In this document: positions 7,196-15,676 of the stretch, piece by piece
Numbering within the stretch: the stretch's first letter is position 1
How the letters are laid out: every line of letters begins with the position of its first letter
From: Salinivirgaceae bacterium
GTDB taxonomy: Bacteria; Bacteroidota; Bacteroidia; Bacteroidales; SZUA-534
NCBI GenBank assembly: GCA_017474765.1
Contig: JAFVGW010000050.1
Span: forward strand, 1-64,000
Direction of reading: 5' to 3'
Length of the DNA stretch: 64,000 nucleotides
Made by a program: the position numbers and the translations under genes
The notes under the pieces: generated by a model
The model's database searches: none
What the model saw: only the letters and a program-made list of their open reading frames with translations
Told to the model about the DNA's origin: nothing

Positions 7196-7786
7196 ATGGA
7201 GAATACAGAACAAGAGGAAAAAGAAGTGAAGGTTGAGACGGAGCAGACCGCGCAACCCGAACTCGAAGATGCTGACAACGATTCGAAGAAATCGAAAAAG
7301 AACCGCCGCCAACGCAAGGAGGACGAGGCAAAAGACAAAGAAATAGAAGAACTTAAGGCGCAGGTCGAGGAGCAGAAAGACCGCTATCTGAGGCTGTCGG
7401 CGGAGTTCGACAACTACCGCAAACGCACTCTGAAGGAGCGTTCCGATATGCTGAAAACCGTCAATGGTGACACTTTGTCGGGTATGCTGCCAGTGCTCGA
7501 CGACCTTGAGCGCGCAATGCAGAGTATGCAGAAGGCAACCGATGTGGATGCCGTCCGCGAAGGCGTTGTGCTGATTTACAACAAAATACAAGAATTTTTA
7601 AAGAACAAGGGCATTGTCGAAATCGATGCAATGAATCAGGTTTTCGACACCGACCTGCACGAGGCAATCACCAAAATCCCCGCCCCCACCGAAGACCTGA
7701 AAGGCAAGGTTGTGGACGTGATTCAGAAAGGCTATAAGATTGATACAAAGGTGATTCGCTACGCAAAAGTTGTGGTGGGAGAATAA
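7196..7786 (+). CDS. grpE: nucleotide exchange factor GrpE
   Basis: 196 aa. GrpE releases ADP from DnaK in the Hsp70 refolding cycle. The N-terminal ~55 residues are highly charged (Glu/Lys runs), followed by a long helix ('KEIEELKAQVEEQKDRYLRL') and the conserved 'SAEFDNYRKRTLKER'. 'LPVLDDLERAM' and the C-terminal 'VIQKGYKIDTKVIRYAKVVV' are family hallmarks. Length is normal. dnaJ follows 103 bp downstream on the same strand, so they probably form one chaperone operon; dnaK is not in the window. Confidence 0.95.
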   Translation: MENTEQEEKEVKVETEQTAQPELEDADNDSKKSKKNRRQRKEDEAKDKEIEELKAQVEEQKDRYLRLSAEFDNYRKRTLKERSDMLKTVNGDTLSGMLPVLDDLERAMQSMQKATDVDAVREGVVLIYNKIQEFLKNKGIVEIDAMNQVFDTDLHEAITKIPAPTEDLKGKVVDVIQKGYKIDTKVIRYAKVVVGE

Positions 7787-7791
7787 TGTTC

Positions 7792-7880
7792 AATTAGGAT
7801 TTAGGAATTAGGATTTTTGAATTCATAAGTTTCTAACTTCTAAATCCTAACTCCTAATTTCTAACTCCTAAATCCTAAAT
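7792..7880. repeat. inverted heptamer-repeat block between grpE and dnaJ
   Basis: The left part has TTAGGAATTAGGA units and the right part has TCCTAACTCCTAA and AAATCCTAAAT units, so the whole block can fold into a long imperfect hairpin between the two chaperone genes. Confidence 0.6.
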
Positions 7881-7889
7881 ATTAAGAAA

Positions 7890-9056
7890 ATGAGCGAGAA
7901 ACGAGATTATTACGAAGTGCTTGAGGTGCCAAAGACCGCCACGGCGGAGGAAATCAAGAAGGCTTACCGCAAGCAGGCTATAAAATACCACCCCGACAAG
8001 AATCCTGGCGACAAGGCGGCCGAGGAGAAGTTCAAAGAGGCGGCCGAGGCCTACGAGGTCCTGAGCGACCCGCAGAAACGTCAGCGCTACGACCAATACG
8101 GACACGCTGGAATGGGCGGCGCGAGCGGCTTCAGCGGCGGCGGAATGTCGATGGATGACATTTTTGCACACTTTGGCGACATTTTCGGCGGCGGAAGTTT
8201 TGGCAGTTTCTTTGGCGGCGGTTTCGGCGGAAGCCGCCGTGGTGGTCCGCAAACGCGAGTGAACAAAGGCTCGAACCTGCGCGTGAAGGTGAAACTGACA
8301 CTGGCGGAGGTTGCCAACGGCGTCACCAAAAAGATAAAGGTGAACAAATACGTGGCCTGCGACAAGTGTGGCGGCACGGGCGCCTTCGACTCAAACTCGT
8401 ACAGCAACTGCTCAACCTGCCACGGCTCGGGCGTTGTGACGCGTATCACCAACACCATTCTGGGACAGATGCAGCAGTCGTCGGTTTGCCCGAATTGCGG
8501 CGGCGACGGACGCATAATCACCCGCCGATGCACCAACTGCGGCGGCGAGGGAATTGTTCAGAAAGAGGACATTGTGACGCTCAACATTCCTGCTGGCGTG
8601 GCCGATGGTATGCAACTGTCGGTCAGCGGGAAAGGCAACGCGGCGCGCCACGGCGGAATCAACGGCGACCTTCTGGTTGTGATTCAGGAAGAAGAGCACC
8701 CCGAACTTATTCGCGATGGCAATGATTTGATATACAGCCTGTTCCTTTCGATGCCCGATGCCATTTTGGGCACCACAGCCGAGATTCCGACGGTTGACGG
8801 TCGGGTGAAAATCAAAATCGACCCCGGCACGCAGTCGGGCAAGATTCTGCGGCTGCGCGGAAAGGGAATCCCCGAAATCAACGGCTACGGCCGCGGCGAC
8901 CTGCTTGTGAACATTCAGGTCTGGACACCGCAGAGCGTCACCCGCGACGAAGCCAAAATCATTGAAAAACTCAAAGAGTCAAGCAGTTTCACGCCGAAAC
9001 CCGACAAAAACGACCGAAACTTCTTTGAGCGTATGCGGAACTTCTTCAGCAATTGA
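7890..9056 (+). CDS. dnaJ: chaperone DnaJ
   Basis: 388 aa type I Hsp40. The J domain occupies residues ~5-70 with the HPD tripeptide at 34-36. A Gly/Phe-rich region follows (~76-125), then four CxxCxGxG zinc motifs ([32 protein letters not shown]), then the C-terminal substrate-binding domains ('[14 protein letters not shown]', '[14 protein letters not shown]'). It stimulates DnaK ATPase and delivers clients. It lies directly downstream of grpE on the same strand. Confidence 0.97.
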   Translation: MSEKRDYYEVLEVPKTATAEEIKKAYRKQAIKYHPDKNPGDKAAEEKFKEAAEAYEVLSDPQKRQRYDQYGHAGMGGASGFSGGGMSMDDIFAHFGDIFGGGSFGSFFGGGFGGSRRGGPQTRVNKGSNLRVKVKLTLAEVANGVTKKIKVNKYVACDKCGGTGAFDSNSYSNCSTCHGSGVVTRITNTILGQMQQSSVCPNCGGDGRIITRRCTNCGGEGIVQKEDIVTLNIPAGVADGMQLSVSGKGNAARHGGINGDLLVVIQEEEHPELIRDGNDLIYSLFLSMPDAILGTTAEIPTVDGRVKIKIDPGTQSGKILRLRGKGIPEINGYGRGDLLVNIQVWTPQSVTRDEAKIIEKLKESSSFTPKPDKNDRNFFERMRNFFSN

Positions 9057-9061
9057 TTTTC

Positions 9062-9166
9062 AACCACAGAACACACGAAAAACACGGAAAGCAGAAACGC
9101 AATTGGACTTGTTCAATTGCGTTTTTTGCTTAAAAAAGTTCCGTGTTTTCGGTGATTTCCGTGGTT
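9062..9166. repeat. 28-bp imperfect inverted repeat around a terminator
   Basis: Outer arms 9062-9089 (AACCACAGAACACACG start) and 9139-9166 match at 23 of 28 positions in inverse orientation. Inside, AACGCAATTG and CAATTGCGTT (about 9096-9123) followed by T form an intrinsic terminator for grpE-dnaJ. The outer arm resembles the 'ACCACAGA..ACACGGA' repeat scattered in many genomes. Confidence 0.6.
9096..9127 (+). terminator. terminator after dnaJ
   Basis: AACGCAATTG pairs with CAATTGCGTT, followed by a T run, 40 bp after the dnaJ stop. Confidence 0.75.
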
Positions 9167-9238
9167 AATAAAAAAAGTTGTTTGTGAAAATTCCGCCTGT
9201 ATGATTTAGTATTTTCGAAACGATAAAAAACATACGAT

Positions 9239-10596
9239 ATGCACTACCATTTCATTGCCATAGGCGGAAGCGCGATGCACAACCTGGCCATAGCGCTGCA
9301 CACAAAAGGCGAAACCGTCACAGGTTCCGACGACGAGATTTTTGAGCCGTCGCGGTCGCGGCTTGCGGCTTGCGGACTGCTTCCCGAGCAGCCTGGCTGG
9401 TTCCCTGAAAAACTGTCAGCCGACATTGACGCGGTTGTTCTGGGAATGCACGCCAAGGCCGACAATCCCGAGTTGCTGCGCGCGCAGGAACTGGGTTTGA
9501 AAATCTATTCGTACCCCGAATTCCTTTATAATCAGACCGAAAACAAGACTCGGGTGGTTATCGGCGGAAGCCACGGCAAAACCACCACCACGGCAATGGT
9601 GATGCACGTGCTGAAAACCGTCGGCATAAAGTTCGACTATATGGTGGGCGCCCGCGTGAAGGGTTTCGACACAATGGTGGGTCTGAGCAACGATGCGCAA
9701 GTGGCTGTTTTTGAAGGCGACGAGTATCTGACGTCGCCAATCGACCCGCGGCCGAAATTCCACCTTACAAGCCAAATATCGCCCTGATAACGGGCATTGC
9801 GTGGGACCATATCAATGTTTTCAAGACATTCCCCGATTACGTCTGGCAGTTCGAGCGGTTTGCGCAACTCATTGAGCCACAGGGCTCGCTCGTCTATTTC
9901 GAAGGCGATGAGAACCTGCGTGCCATTGCCGCCAAGGTCCGCCCCGACATTCGTCTGCTGCCCTACAACACCCACCCCTACGCCATTGCCGACGGCGTCA
10001 CCTACCTGACCGACGGCGATGACCGTTACCGCTTGTCGGTGTTTGGCGAGCACAACTTGCAGAACATTGCCGGCGCAATGCAGGTCTGCCTGCAACTGGG
10101 CGTCAGCAAGGCCGATTTCTACCGCGCAATGACCACGTTCGAAGGTGCCGACAAGCGTTTGCAACTGATTTACAGCAACAAAAAGAGCCTGTCGTTCACC
10201 GATTTCGCCCACTCGCCGTCGAAACTCAAAGCCACCATTGCCGCCGTGCGCAAGCAGTTCCCCGACAAGCGGATTGTGGCCTGTATGGAACTGCACACCT
10301 ACAGTAGCCTGAGCAGCAACTTTCTTGAGCAGTACGCTGGCACAATGGACCTGGCCGACCGTTCGCTCGTCTATTTCAACCCGCACGCCATTGAGTTGAA
10401 GGGCTTGCCTGGCATTACCATTGAGCAGGTTGAGAAGGCCTTTGCCAAAGACGGGCTCAAAGCCTACAGCGACATTTCACTGATGCTGAACGATTTAAAA
10501 ACCATTGACGGCAAGAATTGTGTTCTGCTGTTCCTGAGTTCGGGCAACTTTGCTGGCACCGATTTGAAAGCGCTGGCGGAAGAGATTCTGGGTTGA
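9239..10596 (+). pseudogene. mpl: Mpl-type Mur ligase (murein peptide ligase) with one frameshift
   Basis: Mpl joins recycled L-Ala-gamma-D-Glu-meso-DAP to UDP-MurNAc. The first frame (9239-9787) reads 'HFIAIGGSAMHNLAIALH' and the ATP loop 'GGSHGKTTTTAM', and breaks after 'RPKFHL'. Family sequence resumes one frame lower at 9766 ('YKPNIALITGIAWDHINVF') and runs to 10596 with 'FTDFAHSPSKLKATI'. One missing base near 9764-9766 explains everything; restored, the protein would be about 452 aa, normal for Mpl. No other damage is visible, so this is either a very young pseudogene or an assembly/sequencing error. Confidence 0.85.
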
Positions 10597-10674
10597 TGCT
10601 AACGGAAATCAGATTCTCGCACTGACAACACTGCCCCCGACACTATCGGGGACACAGATTATCACATAATTATT

Positions 10675-10701
10675 AGGACGCGATGCTTGCGTCCTTTTTT
10701 T
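10675..10701 (+). terminator. terminator after mpl
   Basis: AGGACGC pairs with GCGTCCT around a 7-nt loop, followed by seven T. Confidence 0.8.
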
Positions 10702-10722
10702 GTGAACGCAGATTGAGTGGAT

Positions 10723-11121
10723 TTAGTTAATCCAATCTTCAATTTTCAGATTGTCTATATGACTGAAATGTTTTGCGTTGTGAGTAACTATCGTTAATCC
10801 GGCGGCTTTGGCGGAACAACCAATCAGCAAGTCGAAATCTTCAATCTTTTTCCCTGTTTCCCACAATCGCGCTCTTTCTTTGGCAAAAACTTCCAAACAA
10901 TTCCCAATAGGCAGAACCCGCACTTCTTTTATAAAGTCTTTAGTTTGTTTTAGGTTCTCATTAACGCGATTGCTTCTGTAAGCCCCAAAAAGTAATTCGG
11001 CCACTACAATATCAGAAATGAAAAATTTGTCTTTGCCAATCTCATTCATTTTTGAGGCCACATTTCGGTCGCCCCTAAAAATGGCGACACAAGTGCTTGT
11101 ATCAAGCAGATAGCCGTTCAT
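10723..11121 (-). CDS. PIN-domain toxin, VapC-like
   Basis: 132 aa. PIN-domain acidic positions are visible: 'YLLDTSTCVAIFRGD' near the N terminus, 'SDIVVAELLFGA' in the middle, and 'KIEDFDLLIGCSA' and 'THNAKHF' toward the C terminus. VapC toxins are Mg2+-dependent RNases that cut tRNA or rRNA when the antitoxin is degraded. Its ATG overlaps the stop of the 83-aa upstream gene by 4 nt, the usual translational coupling of such pairs. Confidence 0.9.
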   Translation of the reverse strand: MNGYLLDTSTCVAIFRGDRNVASKMNEIGKDKFFISDIVVAELLFGAYRSNRVNENLKQTKDFIKEVRVLPIGNCLEVFAKERARLWETGKKIEDFDLLIGCSAKAAGLTIVTHNAKHFSHIDNLKIEDWIN

Positions 11122-11369
11122 AACGCCATATCAATATTATTTGCTGTTCTGGCACTGCGGATGTCGTTGACAATTTCGTCTGCAGAGCGGTCATCCTTCC
11201 ACGCCCCCACGAAACGGTCTGCCCATCCTGTCACGGCAGTCTCGGCATTTGCTTTCTTTGCAGGCGCAAGGGTTTTGACGAACGCCAGCATCTTCTTCAT
11301 TGCCACATCGTTGTCGAGCAACGGATTCATCTCTCGCAATAATTCCGCACGTAACTGCATTGTTGTCAT
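11118..11369 (-). CDS. antitoxin partner of PIN toxin
   Basis: 83 aa, MTTMQLRAELLREMNPLLDN start, ending in 'DIRSARTANNIDMAL' and overlapping the PIN gene by 4 nt. The short 'F.GAW.DDRSADEIV.DIR..R' tail is typical of antitoxins paired with PIN toxins in Bacteroidetes and would wrap the toxin active site. No DNA-binding domain is obvious. A second ATG lies three codons in. Confidence 0.8.
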   Translation of the reverse strand: MTTMQLRAELLREMNPLLDNDVAMKKMLAFVKTLAPAKKANAETAVTGWADRFVGAWKDDRSADEIVNDIRSARTANNIDMAL

Positions 11370-11443
11370 AGTCCTAACGGTTTAGTTAATGATACAAAGT
11401 AAGGAAATATTCCTGACATTATGTTCCGAATATCAATTATTTG

Positions 11444-11451
11444 TATATTTG
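11444..11451 (+). promoter_or_regulatory. -7 box (TATATTTG) of first TonB-domain gene
   Basis: Exact TAnnTTTG match, 37 bp upstream of the ATG at 11488. Confidence 0.5.
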
Positions 11452-11487
11452 AACAGATTATCGCAAACTTCTTAAAAACCGCTAATT

Positions 11488-11940
11488 ATGAAAAAACAAC
11501 TAAACAAACTCGCAAAATCAAGCGCACTGGTTATCATTGCGCTTGCCACGTTTTGCACAACGGGCTACGCGCAGAGCAACGATTTGTCGGCGGGCGATTC
11601 ACAAAATAGCACCACTTTGACAAAAGAAAACGTTGGAGCGGGAATAACTATGCCCGAATTCCCTGGTGGCGAAGATGGTTTAAGCAAGTATCTTGCAGAA
11701 AACGTGAAATTCCCCGAAAACGCAAAAAAGGACAGCCTTTCAAGAAAGGTTTTTGTTCAGTTCGTAATCAATCAGGAAGGCGATGTTGAGAATGTGAAGG
11801 TTGTTCGTGGTGTTGACAAGGCTTTTGATAAAGAAGCCATTCGCGTAGTAGAAAGTATGCCAAAGTGGGAACCCGCCAAACAGTTCGGGAAACCTATAAA
11901 ATTCACGCATACTATTGGTGTTGGGTTCAAAACAGAATAA
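11488..11940 (+). CDS. secreted TonB C-terminal-domain protein (1 of 5)
   Basis: 150 aa. An N-terminal signal peptide (to ~28, ending GYAQ) replaces the membrane anchor and proline-rich stalk of true TonB. A single TonB_C domain follows: 'MPEFPGGEDGLSKYLAEN', 'KVFVQFVINQEGDVENVKV', 'EAIRVVESMPKWEPAKQFGK'. TonB_C domains touch the TonB boxes of outer-membrane transporters; without an anchor this one would sit free in the periplasm. It is the first of five same-strand paralogues up to 14915. Confidence 0.85.
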   Translation: MKKQLNKLAKSSALVIIALATFCTTGYAQSNDLSAGDSQNSTTLTKENVGAGITMPEFPGGEDGLSKYLAENVKFPENAKKDSLSRKVFVQFVINQEGDVENVKVVRGVDKAFDKEAIRVVESMPKWEPAKQFGKPIKFTHTIGVGFKTE

Positions 11941-11976
11941 GTAGTTCATTCTATTTCCCCACTAAAATCAGCGGCT

Positions 11977-12648
11977 ATGGAACCGAAAAAGAATCCCAAA
12001 TACGATTTGACACGCTACAGCGGATTGTTCCTTGAAGTGGGTCTGGTGGTCGCGATAAGCGCTGTGCTTTTCGCCCTAAACTACTCTGTTCAAAAGAAAA
12101 ACACTGTTGTTTTCGGCAAACTCGAAACCGTGTTAGCCGAAGAAGGGATAATACCAATCACCCGTCAGCAAACCGAAACGCCGCCACCCGAAACGCCAAA
12201 AGTGGCCGAGGTTATCCATATTGTTGACGATGATGTTGACATTGAAGACGATGCTGATATTGAAGACATTGAGCCCGACCAAGAGACCGATGTTATAGTT
12301 GTCGAAAGGCAAGAGGAGGAAGAAGATGAGGATGAGATTTTCATAATTGTTGATGAGATACCCGAATTCCCCGGCGGCGAAGATGCTCTGCGCAAATATC
12401 TGATTGAGCACACAAAATACCCCAAAAAGGCTTCGAAAAACAAAATTTCGGGAACGGTCAATGTTCTGTTTGTGATAAACGAGAATGGCGAAATCGAGGA
12501 TGTGCAGATTTCGAATAGCGTTGACCCCACCCTTGACCGTGAGGCCATTCGCGTGGTGAAGAATATGCCAAACTGGATTCCCGGCAAAATTCGTGGCAAA
12601 CCTGTAAAATCATTGCAGCCCCTTTGGTTCGATTTCGCCCTCAGATAG
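11977..12648 (+). CDS. TonB-like energy transducer, membrane-anchored (2 of 5)
   Basis: 223 aa. The order is a short cytosolic start (MEPKKNPKYDLTRYSG), one transmembrane helix near residues 14-35, a spacer with 'PPPETPKVAEVIHIVDDD' and a long Asp/Glu run, then TonB_C ('IPEFPGGEDALRKYLIEH', 'EAIRVVKNMPNWIPGKIRGK'). This is the full topology of a Bacteroidetes TonB, which transmits proton-motive force from ExbB/ExbD to outer-membrane receptors; no exbB/exbD is nearby. It starts 36 bp after the preceding gene. Confidence 0.88.
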   Translation: MEPKKNPKYDLTRYSGLFLEVGLVVAISAVLFALNYSVQKKNTVVFGKLETVLAEEGIIPITRQQTETPPPETPKVAEVIHIVDDDVDIEDDADIEDIEPDQETDVIVVERQEEEEDEDEIFIIVDEIPEFPGGEDALRKYLIEHTKYPKKASKNKISGTVNVLFVINENGEIEDVQISNSVDPTLDREAIRVVKNMPNWIPGKIRGKPVKSLQPLWFDFALR

Positions 12649-12712
12649 AGGCGCGTTTCTTATAACCGGCTTAAAAACAACTGACAAGATGATAAGTTGA
12701 ATTTCTTTTCAT

Positions 12713-12720
12713 TATCTTTG
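12713..12720 (+). promoter_or_regulatory. -7 box (TATCTTTG) of third TonB-domain gene
   Basis: Exact TAnnTTTG match, 28 bp upstream of the ATG at 12749, so the array has internal promoters. Confidence 0.55.
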
Positions 12721-12748
12721 ACACTACTAACAATTAAATCAAGACATT

Positions 12749-13228
12749 ATGAACACGAAACACACATTCAAAGCCATTCTGGCCGTTGCATTTGCGGCCG
12801 CTTGCACAAATGGCTACGCACAAAACAGCACCAACGCCAACGAGTCTGCTGTTCCAAAAGAGCAAACAGCCACAGAAGACGACAACGACGTTTTCGTTAT
12901 TGTTGAGAAAATGCCGGAATTTCCTGCCGGCGAACTCGCCTTACGCAAATATATTGCAGAAAACACCGTCTATCCCGAAGAAGCCAAAGCCAAAAAGATT
13001 CAAGGAAAGGTTTTTGTGACGTTTGTGATTGGCAAAGACGGTGCAATTGAGCCCGAAAGCGTAAAAATTGCTGTTGATTCCGATGGCAAATACCGCGGCA
13101 TTGACCCGCTACTCGACGCCGAAGCCATTCGCGTTATCAAAACTCTGCCAAAATGGGAACCAGGCACGCAAGGTGGCAAACCTTTGCGTGTGTCGTACAC
13201 TGTACCTGTCAGTTTTCAGATAAAATAG
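12749..13228 (+). CDS. secreted TonB C-terminal-domain protein (3 of 5)
   Basis: 159 aa with a signal peptide ending GYAQN and a single TonB_C domain ('MPEFPAGELALRKYIAEN', then 'GKVFVTFVIGKDGAIEPESV'). No membrane anchor beyond the signal peptide and no proline-rich stalk. Its first ~70 bp are almost the same as those of the next gene (13239), which shows recent duplication. Confidence 0.85.
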   Translation: MNTKHTFKAILAVAFAAACTNGYAQNSTNANESAVPKEQTATEDDNDVFVIVEKMPEFPAGELALRKYIAENTVYPEEAKAKKIQGKVFVTFVIGKDGAIEPESVKIAVDSDGKYRGIDPLLDAEAIRVIKTLPKWEPGTQGGKPLRVSYTVPVSFQIK

Positions 13229-13238
13229 GGGGAATAAT

Positions 13239-14069
13239 ATGAAAGCAAATCGCACATTCAAAACCATTCTGGCCGTTGCATTTGCGGCCGTTTGCACAAA
13301 CGGCGTGTGCCAAACCGCAGGCAATCAGCCAATCATTGTTCCAAAGGATAGTGCAGCCGCCGTCAATCAGCCAATTATCGACGATGACAACACCATTTAC
13401 ACTTCAGTTAAAATAATGCCGGAATTTCCGGGCGGCGAATCGGCTTTCAAAAAGTATATCGCTGACAATCTGCAAAATTTTAAATCGAAAAAATCCATAT
13501 CGGGGAAAGTTTTCGTGCAGTTTGTAATTGGCAAAGACGGTATGGTTGAGCCTGAAAGCGCGGCTGTTACGGTCGGTATCAACGATGAAATCGATGCCGA
13601 AGTAATCCGCCTGCTAAAGAGCATGCCAAAATGGACGCCCGGTATGCGATTCGAATCGAAAAACGGCACAGTGATGAAGGTGCTTGCGCGGGTATCCAAG
13701 TCGATTCCTATTGAAGTATCGGTCAAAGGCGACGAAAAAGAAGAAGAACCTATTTTCCTCATTGTTGAACACATGCCCCAATTTCCCGGCGGAGATATTG
13801 CTCTGCGCGAGTATATCAGAGATAATGTTGTCTATCCCGAAGAAGCCAAAGCAAAAAAGATTCAAGGAAAGGTTTTCGTACAGTTTGTGATTGGTACAGA
13901 CGGCAATGTTGAGCCCGAAAACGTTAAAATTGCCCGTGGTATCGACCCTTTGCTCGACGTCGAAGCCATTCGTGTTATCAAATCTCTGCCAACCTGGGAG
14001 CCTGGCACACAGCGCGGCAAACCTGTGCGTGTATCGTTCACCATTCCTATTGATTTTAGTATGTATTAG
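13239..14069 (+). CDS. secreted protein with two TonB C-terminal domains (4 of 5)
   Basis: 276 aa: signal peptide (cleaved near 'GVCQT'), a first TonB_C domain at ~64-160 ('IMPEFPGGESAFKKYIADN') and a second at ~180-276 ('HMPQFPGGDIALREYIRDN'). A double TonB_C protein without anchor is uncommon. The second domain is very close to that of the preceding gene, including 'VYPEEAKAKKIQGKVFV', so it probably arose by fusion of duplicated units. It starts 10 bp after the previous stop. Confidence 0.85.
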   Translation: MKANRTFKTILAVAFAAVCTNGVCQTAGNQPIIVPKDSAAAVNQPIIDDDNTIYTSVKIMPEFPGGESAFKKYIADNLQNFKSKKSISGKVFVQFVIGKDGMVEPESAAVTVGINDEIDAEVIRLLKSMPKWTPGMRFESKNGTVMKVLARVSKSIPIEVSVKGDEKEEEPIFLIVEHMPQFPGGDIALREYIRDNVVYPEEAKAKKIQGKVFVQFVIGTDGNVEPENVKIARGIDPLLDVEAIRVIKSLPTWEPGTQRGKPVRVSFTIPIDFSMY

Positions 14070-14179
14070 CGCATAGAACTTCTCACTCGAACAAGCAATT
14101 TCTAATTTGCTTCCCTAATGCGCCATACATATTAATATATGGGCACCGAAAAAGTTTGTCGAAAAAATCGGGTGCAGGA

Positions 14180-14211
14180 TTTGCTTTTTCAAATCACATT
14201 CCTTATCTTTA
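14180..14211 (+). promoter_or_regulatory. -33/-7 promoter (TTTG...TATCTTTA) of fifth TonB-domain gene
   Basis: TTTG at 14180-14183 and TATCTTTA at 14204-14211 are 20 bp apart, the right spacing for a Bacteroidetes promoter with one -7 mismatch. It lies 26 bp before the ATG at 14238 and supports that start over the one at 14139. Confidence 0.6.
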
Positions 14212-14237
14212 AGGACTTAACTTTAAAATCAATCGTT

Positions 14238-14915
14238 ATGGAAGCGAAAAAAAATCCCAAAGCAGACTTAGGACGATTCGCAGGATTGTTCTTTGAGATT
14301 GGACTCGTTGTCGCGTTTTGCGCCGTGTTGGGTGCTTTCAGCTACACCGTCCAGACGAGAAACCTTGCCGATTTTGGCAATTTGGCTGATGTGATTGATG
14401 ACATGGAACTTATGCCAATCACTCACCAAACGCAAACAACCCCGCCGCCACCTCCAGCCTTACCCAAGGTGGCCGAGGTAATCAACATTGTTGAGGATGA
14501 GGAACTTGACACCGAACTTGAAGTTGAGGATGTTGAGGCCACACAGGAAACCCGTGTGGATCAAATCTATCGACATGAGGAGGAAGAAGAGGAGGAAGAT
14601 ATTCCGTTCAACACAGCTGAAGTGATGCCTCAATTCCCCGGAGGAGACATTGCCTTGCAAAAATACATTGCTTCACATTTGCAATACCCTCTGACTGCAA
14701 TAGAAAACAACACGCAAGGAAAAGTATACGTGCAGTTTGTGGTCAACAAACGGGGCGATGTTGAGAATGTCAGCATTGTGCGAGGTGTTGATGCCTCTCT
14801 CAACAAAGAGGCCATCCGCGTGGTTGAGAGCCTTCCGAAATTCAGTCCGGGACTTCAGCACGGCAAGCCGGTCAGTGTGATATACACTGTGCCCATCTAC
14901 TTCAAACTGAACTGA
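14238..14915 (+). CDS. TonB-like energy transducer, membrane-anchored (5 of 5)
   Basis: 225 aa from the ATG at 14238 (MEAKKNPKADLGRFAG), which matches the start of the paralogue at 11977; the longer frame from 14139 would cover the promoter. One transmembrane helix near residues 16-37, a proline run 'TTPPPPPALPKVAEV', an acidic spacer and TonB_C ('VMPQFPGGDIALQKYIAS', 'EAIRVVESLPKFSPGLQHGK'). Complete TonB topology. It ends the array, before the terminator at 14952. Confidence 0.88.
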   Translation: MEAKKNPKADLGRFAGLFFEIGLVVAFCAVLGAFSYTVQTRNLADFGNLADVIDDMELMPITHQTQTTPPPPPALPKVAEVINIVEDEELDTELEVEDVEATQETRVDQIYRHEEEEEEEDIPFNTAEVMPQFPGGDIALQKYIASHLQYPLTAIENNTQGKVYVQFVVNKRGDVENVSIVRGVDASLNKEAIRVVESLPKFSPGLQHGKPVSVIYTVPIYFKLN

Positions 14916-14951
14916 TTGCTTCAACCCGAAGTGGCGAAACATAGTTATCAC

Positions 14952-14986
14952 AAAAAAGACCTTGCAAATTGCAAGGTCTTTTTTTT
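14952..14986 (+). terminator. terminator between convergent genes
   Basis: A-run, GACCTTGC, AAATT, GCAAGGTC, T-run: a symmetric terminator that can serve the TonB array and the minus-strand gene ending at 15007. Confidence 0.85.
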
Positions 14987-15006
14987 AATAGCTGCCAAAC
15001 GACAGT

Positions 15007-15429
15007 TTACTCATCGTATCCGTCACGGAACTTCCCGCCTTTTTCCTGCCCGTGGTCATCGTCTTCGTCGTCGCTGTAACTGATGTGGATGGCCACCCAT
15101 TTGTCGTTCAAAGGCACCTTGGCCACGCCCGATAAATCGTACTCGCTCAATAGGTTGAACACGGTTTTCTCGTTCAGGTCGGTGCCCGATTTGGGATAGC
15201 AGAACCAGAGTTTGCCATCGGTTTCAACGGCGTTCATCGCTTCGCTGAGAAGTTCGTCGGCTTCGTCGCGGCTCTCGGCAAAAATCTGCACGTAACTGTA
15301 GTAGTCTTCCACTTCGGTGTGCACATCAATGCCTTCATTTTTAACCAATTGCAGAAACTCTTTGGGGGAATTGAGAATCAAAACGGTCTTACCGCCGGTA
15401 AGACTGAGTTTTTTCAAGATAGGGTTCAT
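15007..15429 (-). CDS. hypothetical protein, DUF3052-like
   Basis: 140 aa. The pattern 'LSLTGGKTVLILNSPKEF', 'AVETDGKLWFCYPKSGT' and 'WVAIHISYSD' resembles DUF3052, proteins of unknown function that score the feasibility of acid residues by 'LW..YPK'. The C terminus is acidic (DDEDDDHGQEKGG). No signal peptide. The family guess is weak; it is probably a soluble cytosolic protein. Confidence 0.65.
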   Translation of the reverse strand: MNPILKKLSLTGGKTVLILNSPKEFLQLVKNEGIDVHTEVEDYYSYVQIFAESRDEADELLSEAMNAVETDGKLWFCYPKSGTDLNEKTVFNLLSEYDLSGVAKVPLNDKWVAIHISYSDDEDDDHGQEKGGKFRDGYDE

Positions 15430-15636
15430 TTATTGCATCAATAAATATGAATTAGTAGCGCCAAAGTAAATGAAAGTTTTATTCGATACGCACTGAGCAC
15501 AAAAAATTTTTATTTGCCCCGATATTTTGGTTCAACAAATATTGCTTTTTAATGTACGTGTCACATATTCAATAGATTAGATGTATTGTTTATACATCAG
15601 CCACACACGCCATTCTATCGGCCACTAAAAACAAAC

Positions 15637-15671
15637 GTCTGTTGTCTGTAGTCTGTTGTCCGTAGTCCGCC
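15637..15671. repeat. GTCTGTW heptamer repeats
   Basis: Five consecutive 7-bp units (GTCTGTT, GTCTGTA, GTCTGTT, GTCCGTA, GTCCGCC) end right before the S46 peptidase stop codon. Confidence 0.65.
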
Positions 15672-15676
15672 TTCCT

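Noticed and set aside
9637..10386. 249-codon minus-strand open frame across the mpl frameshift
   Set aside because: Antisense of mpl; family motifs are on the plus strand on both sides of the frameshift.
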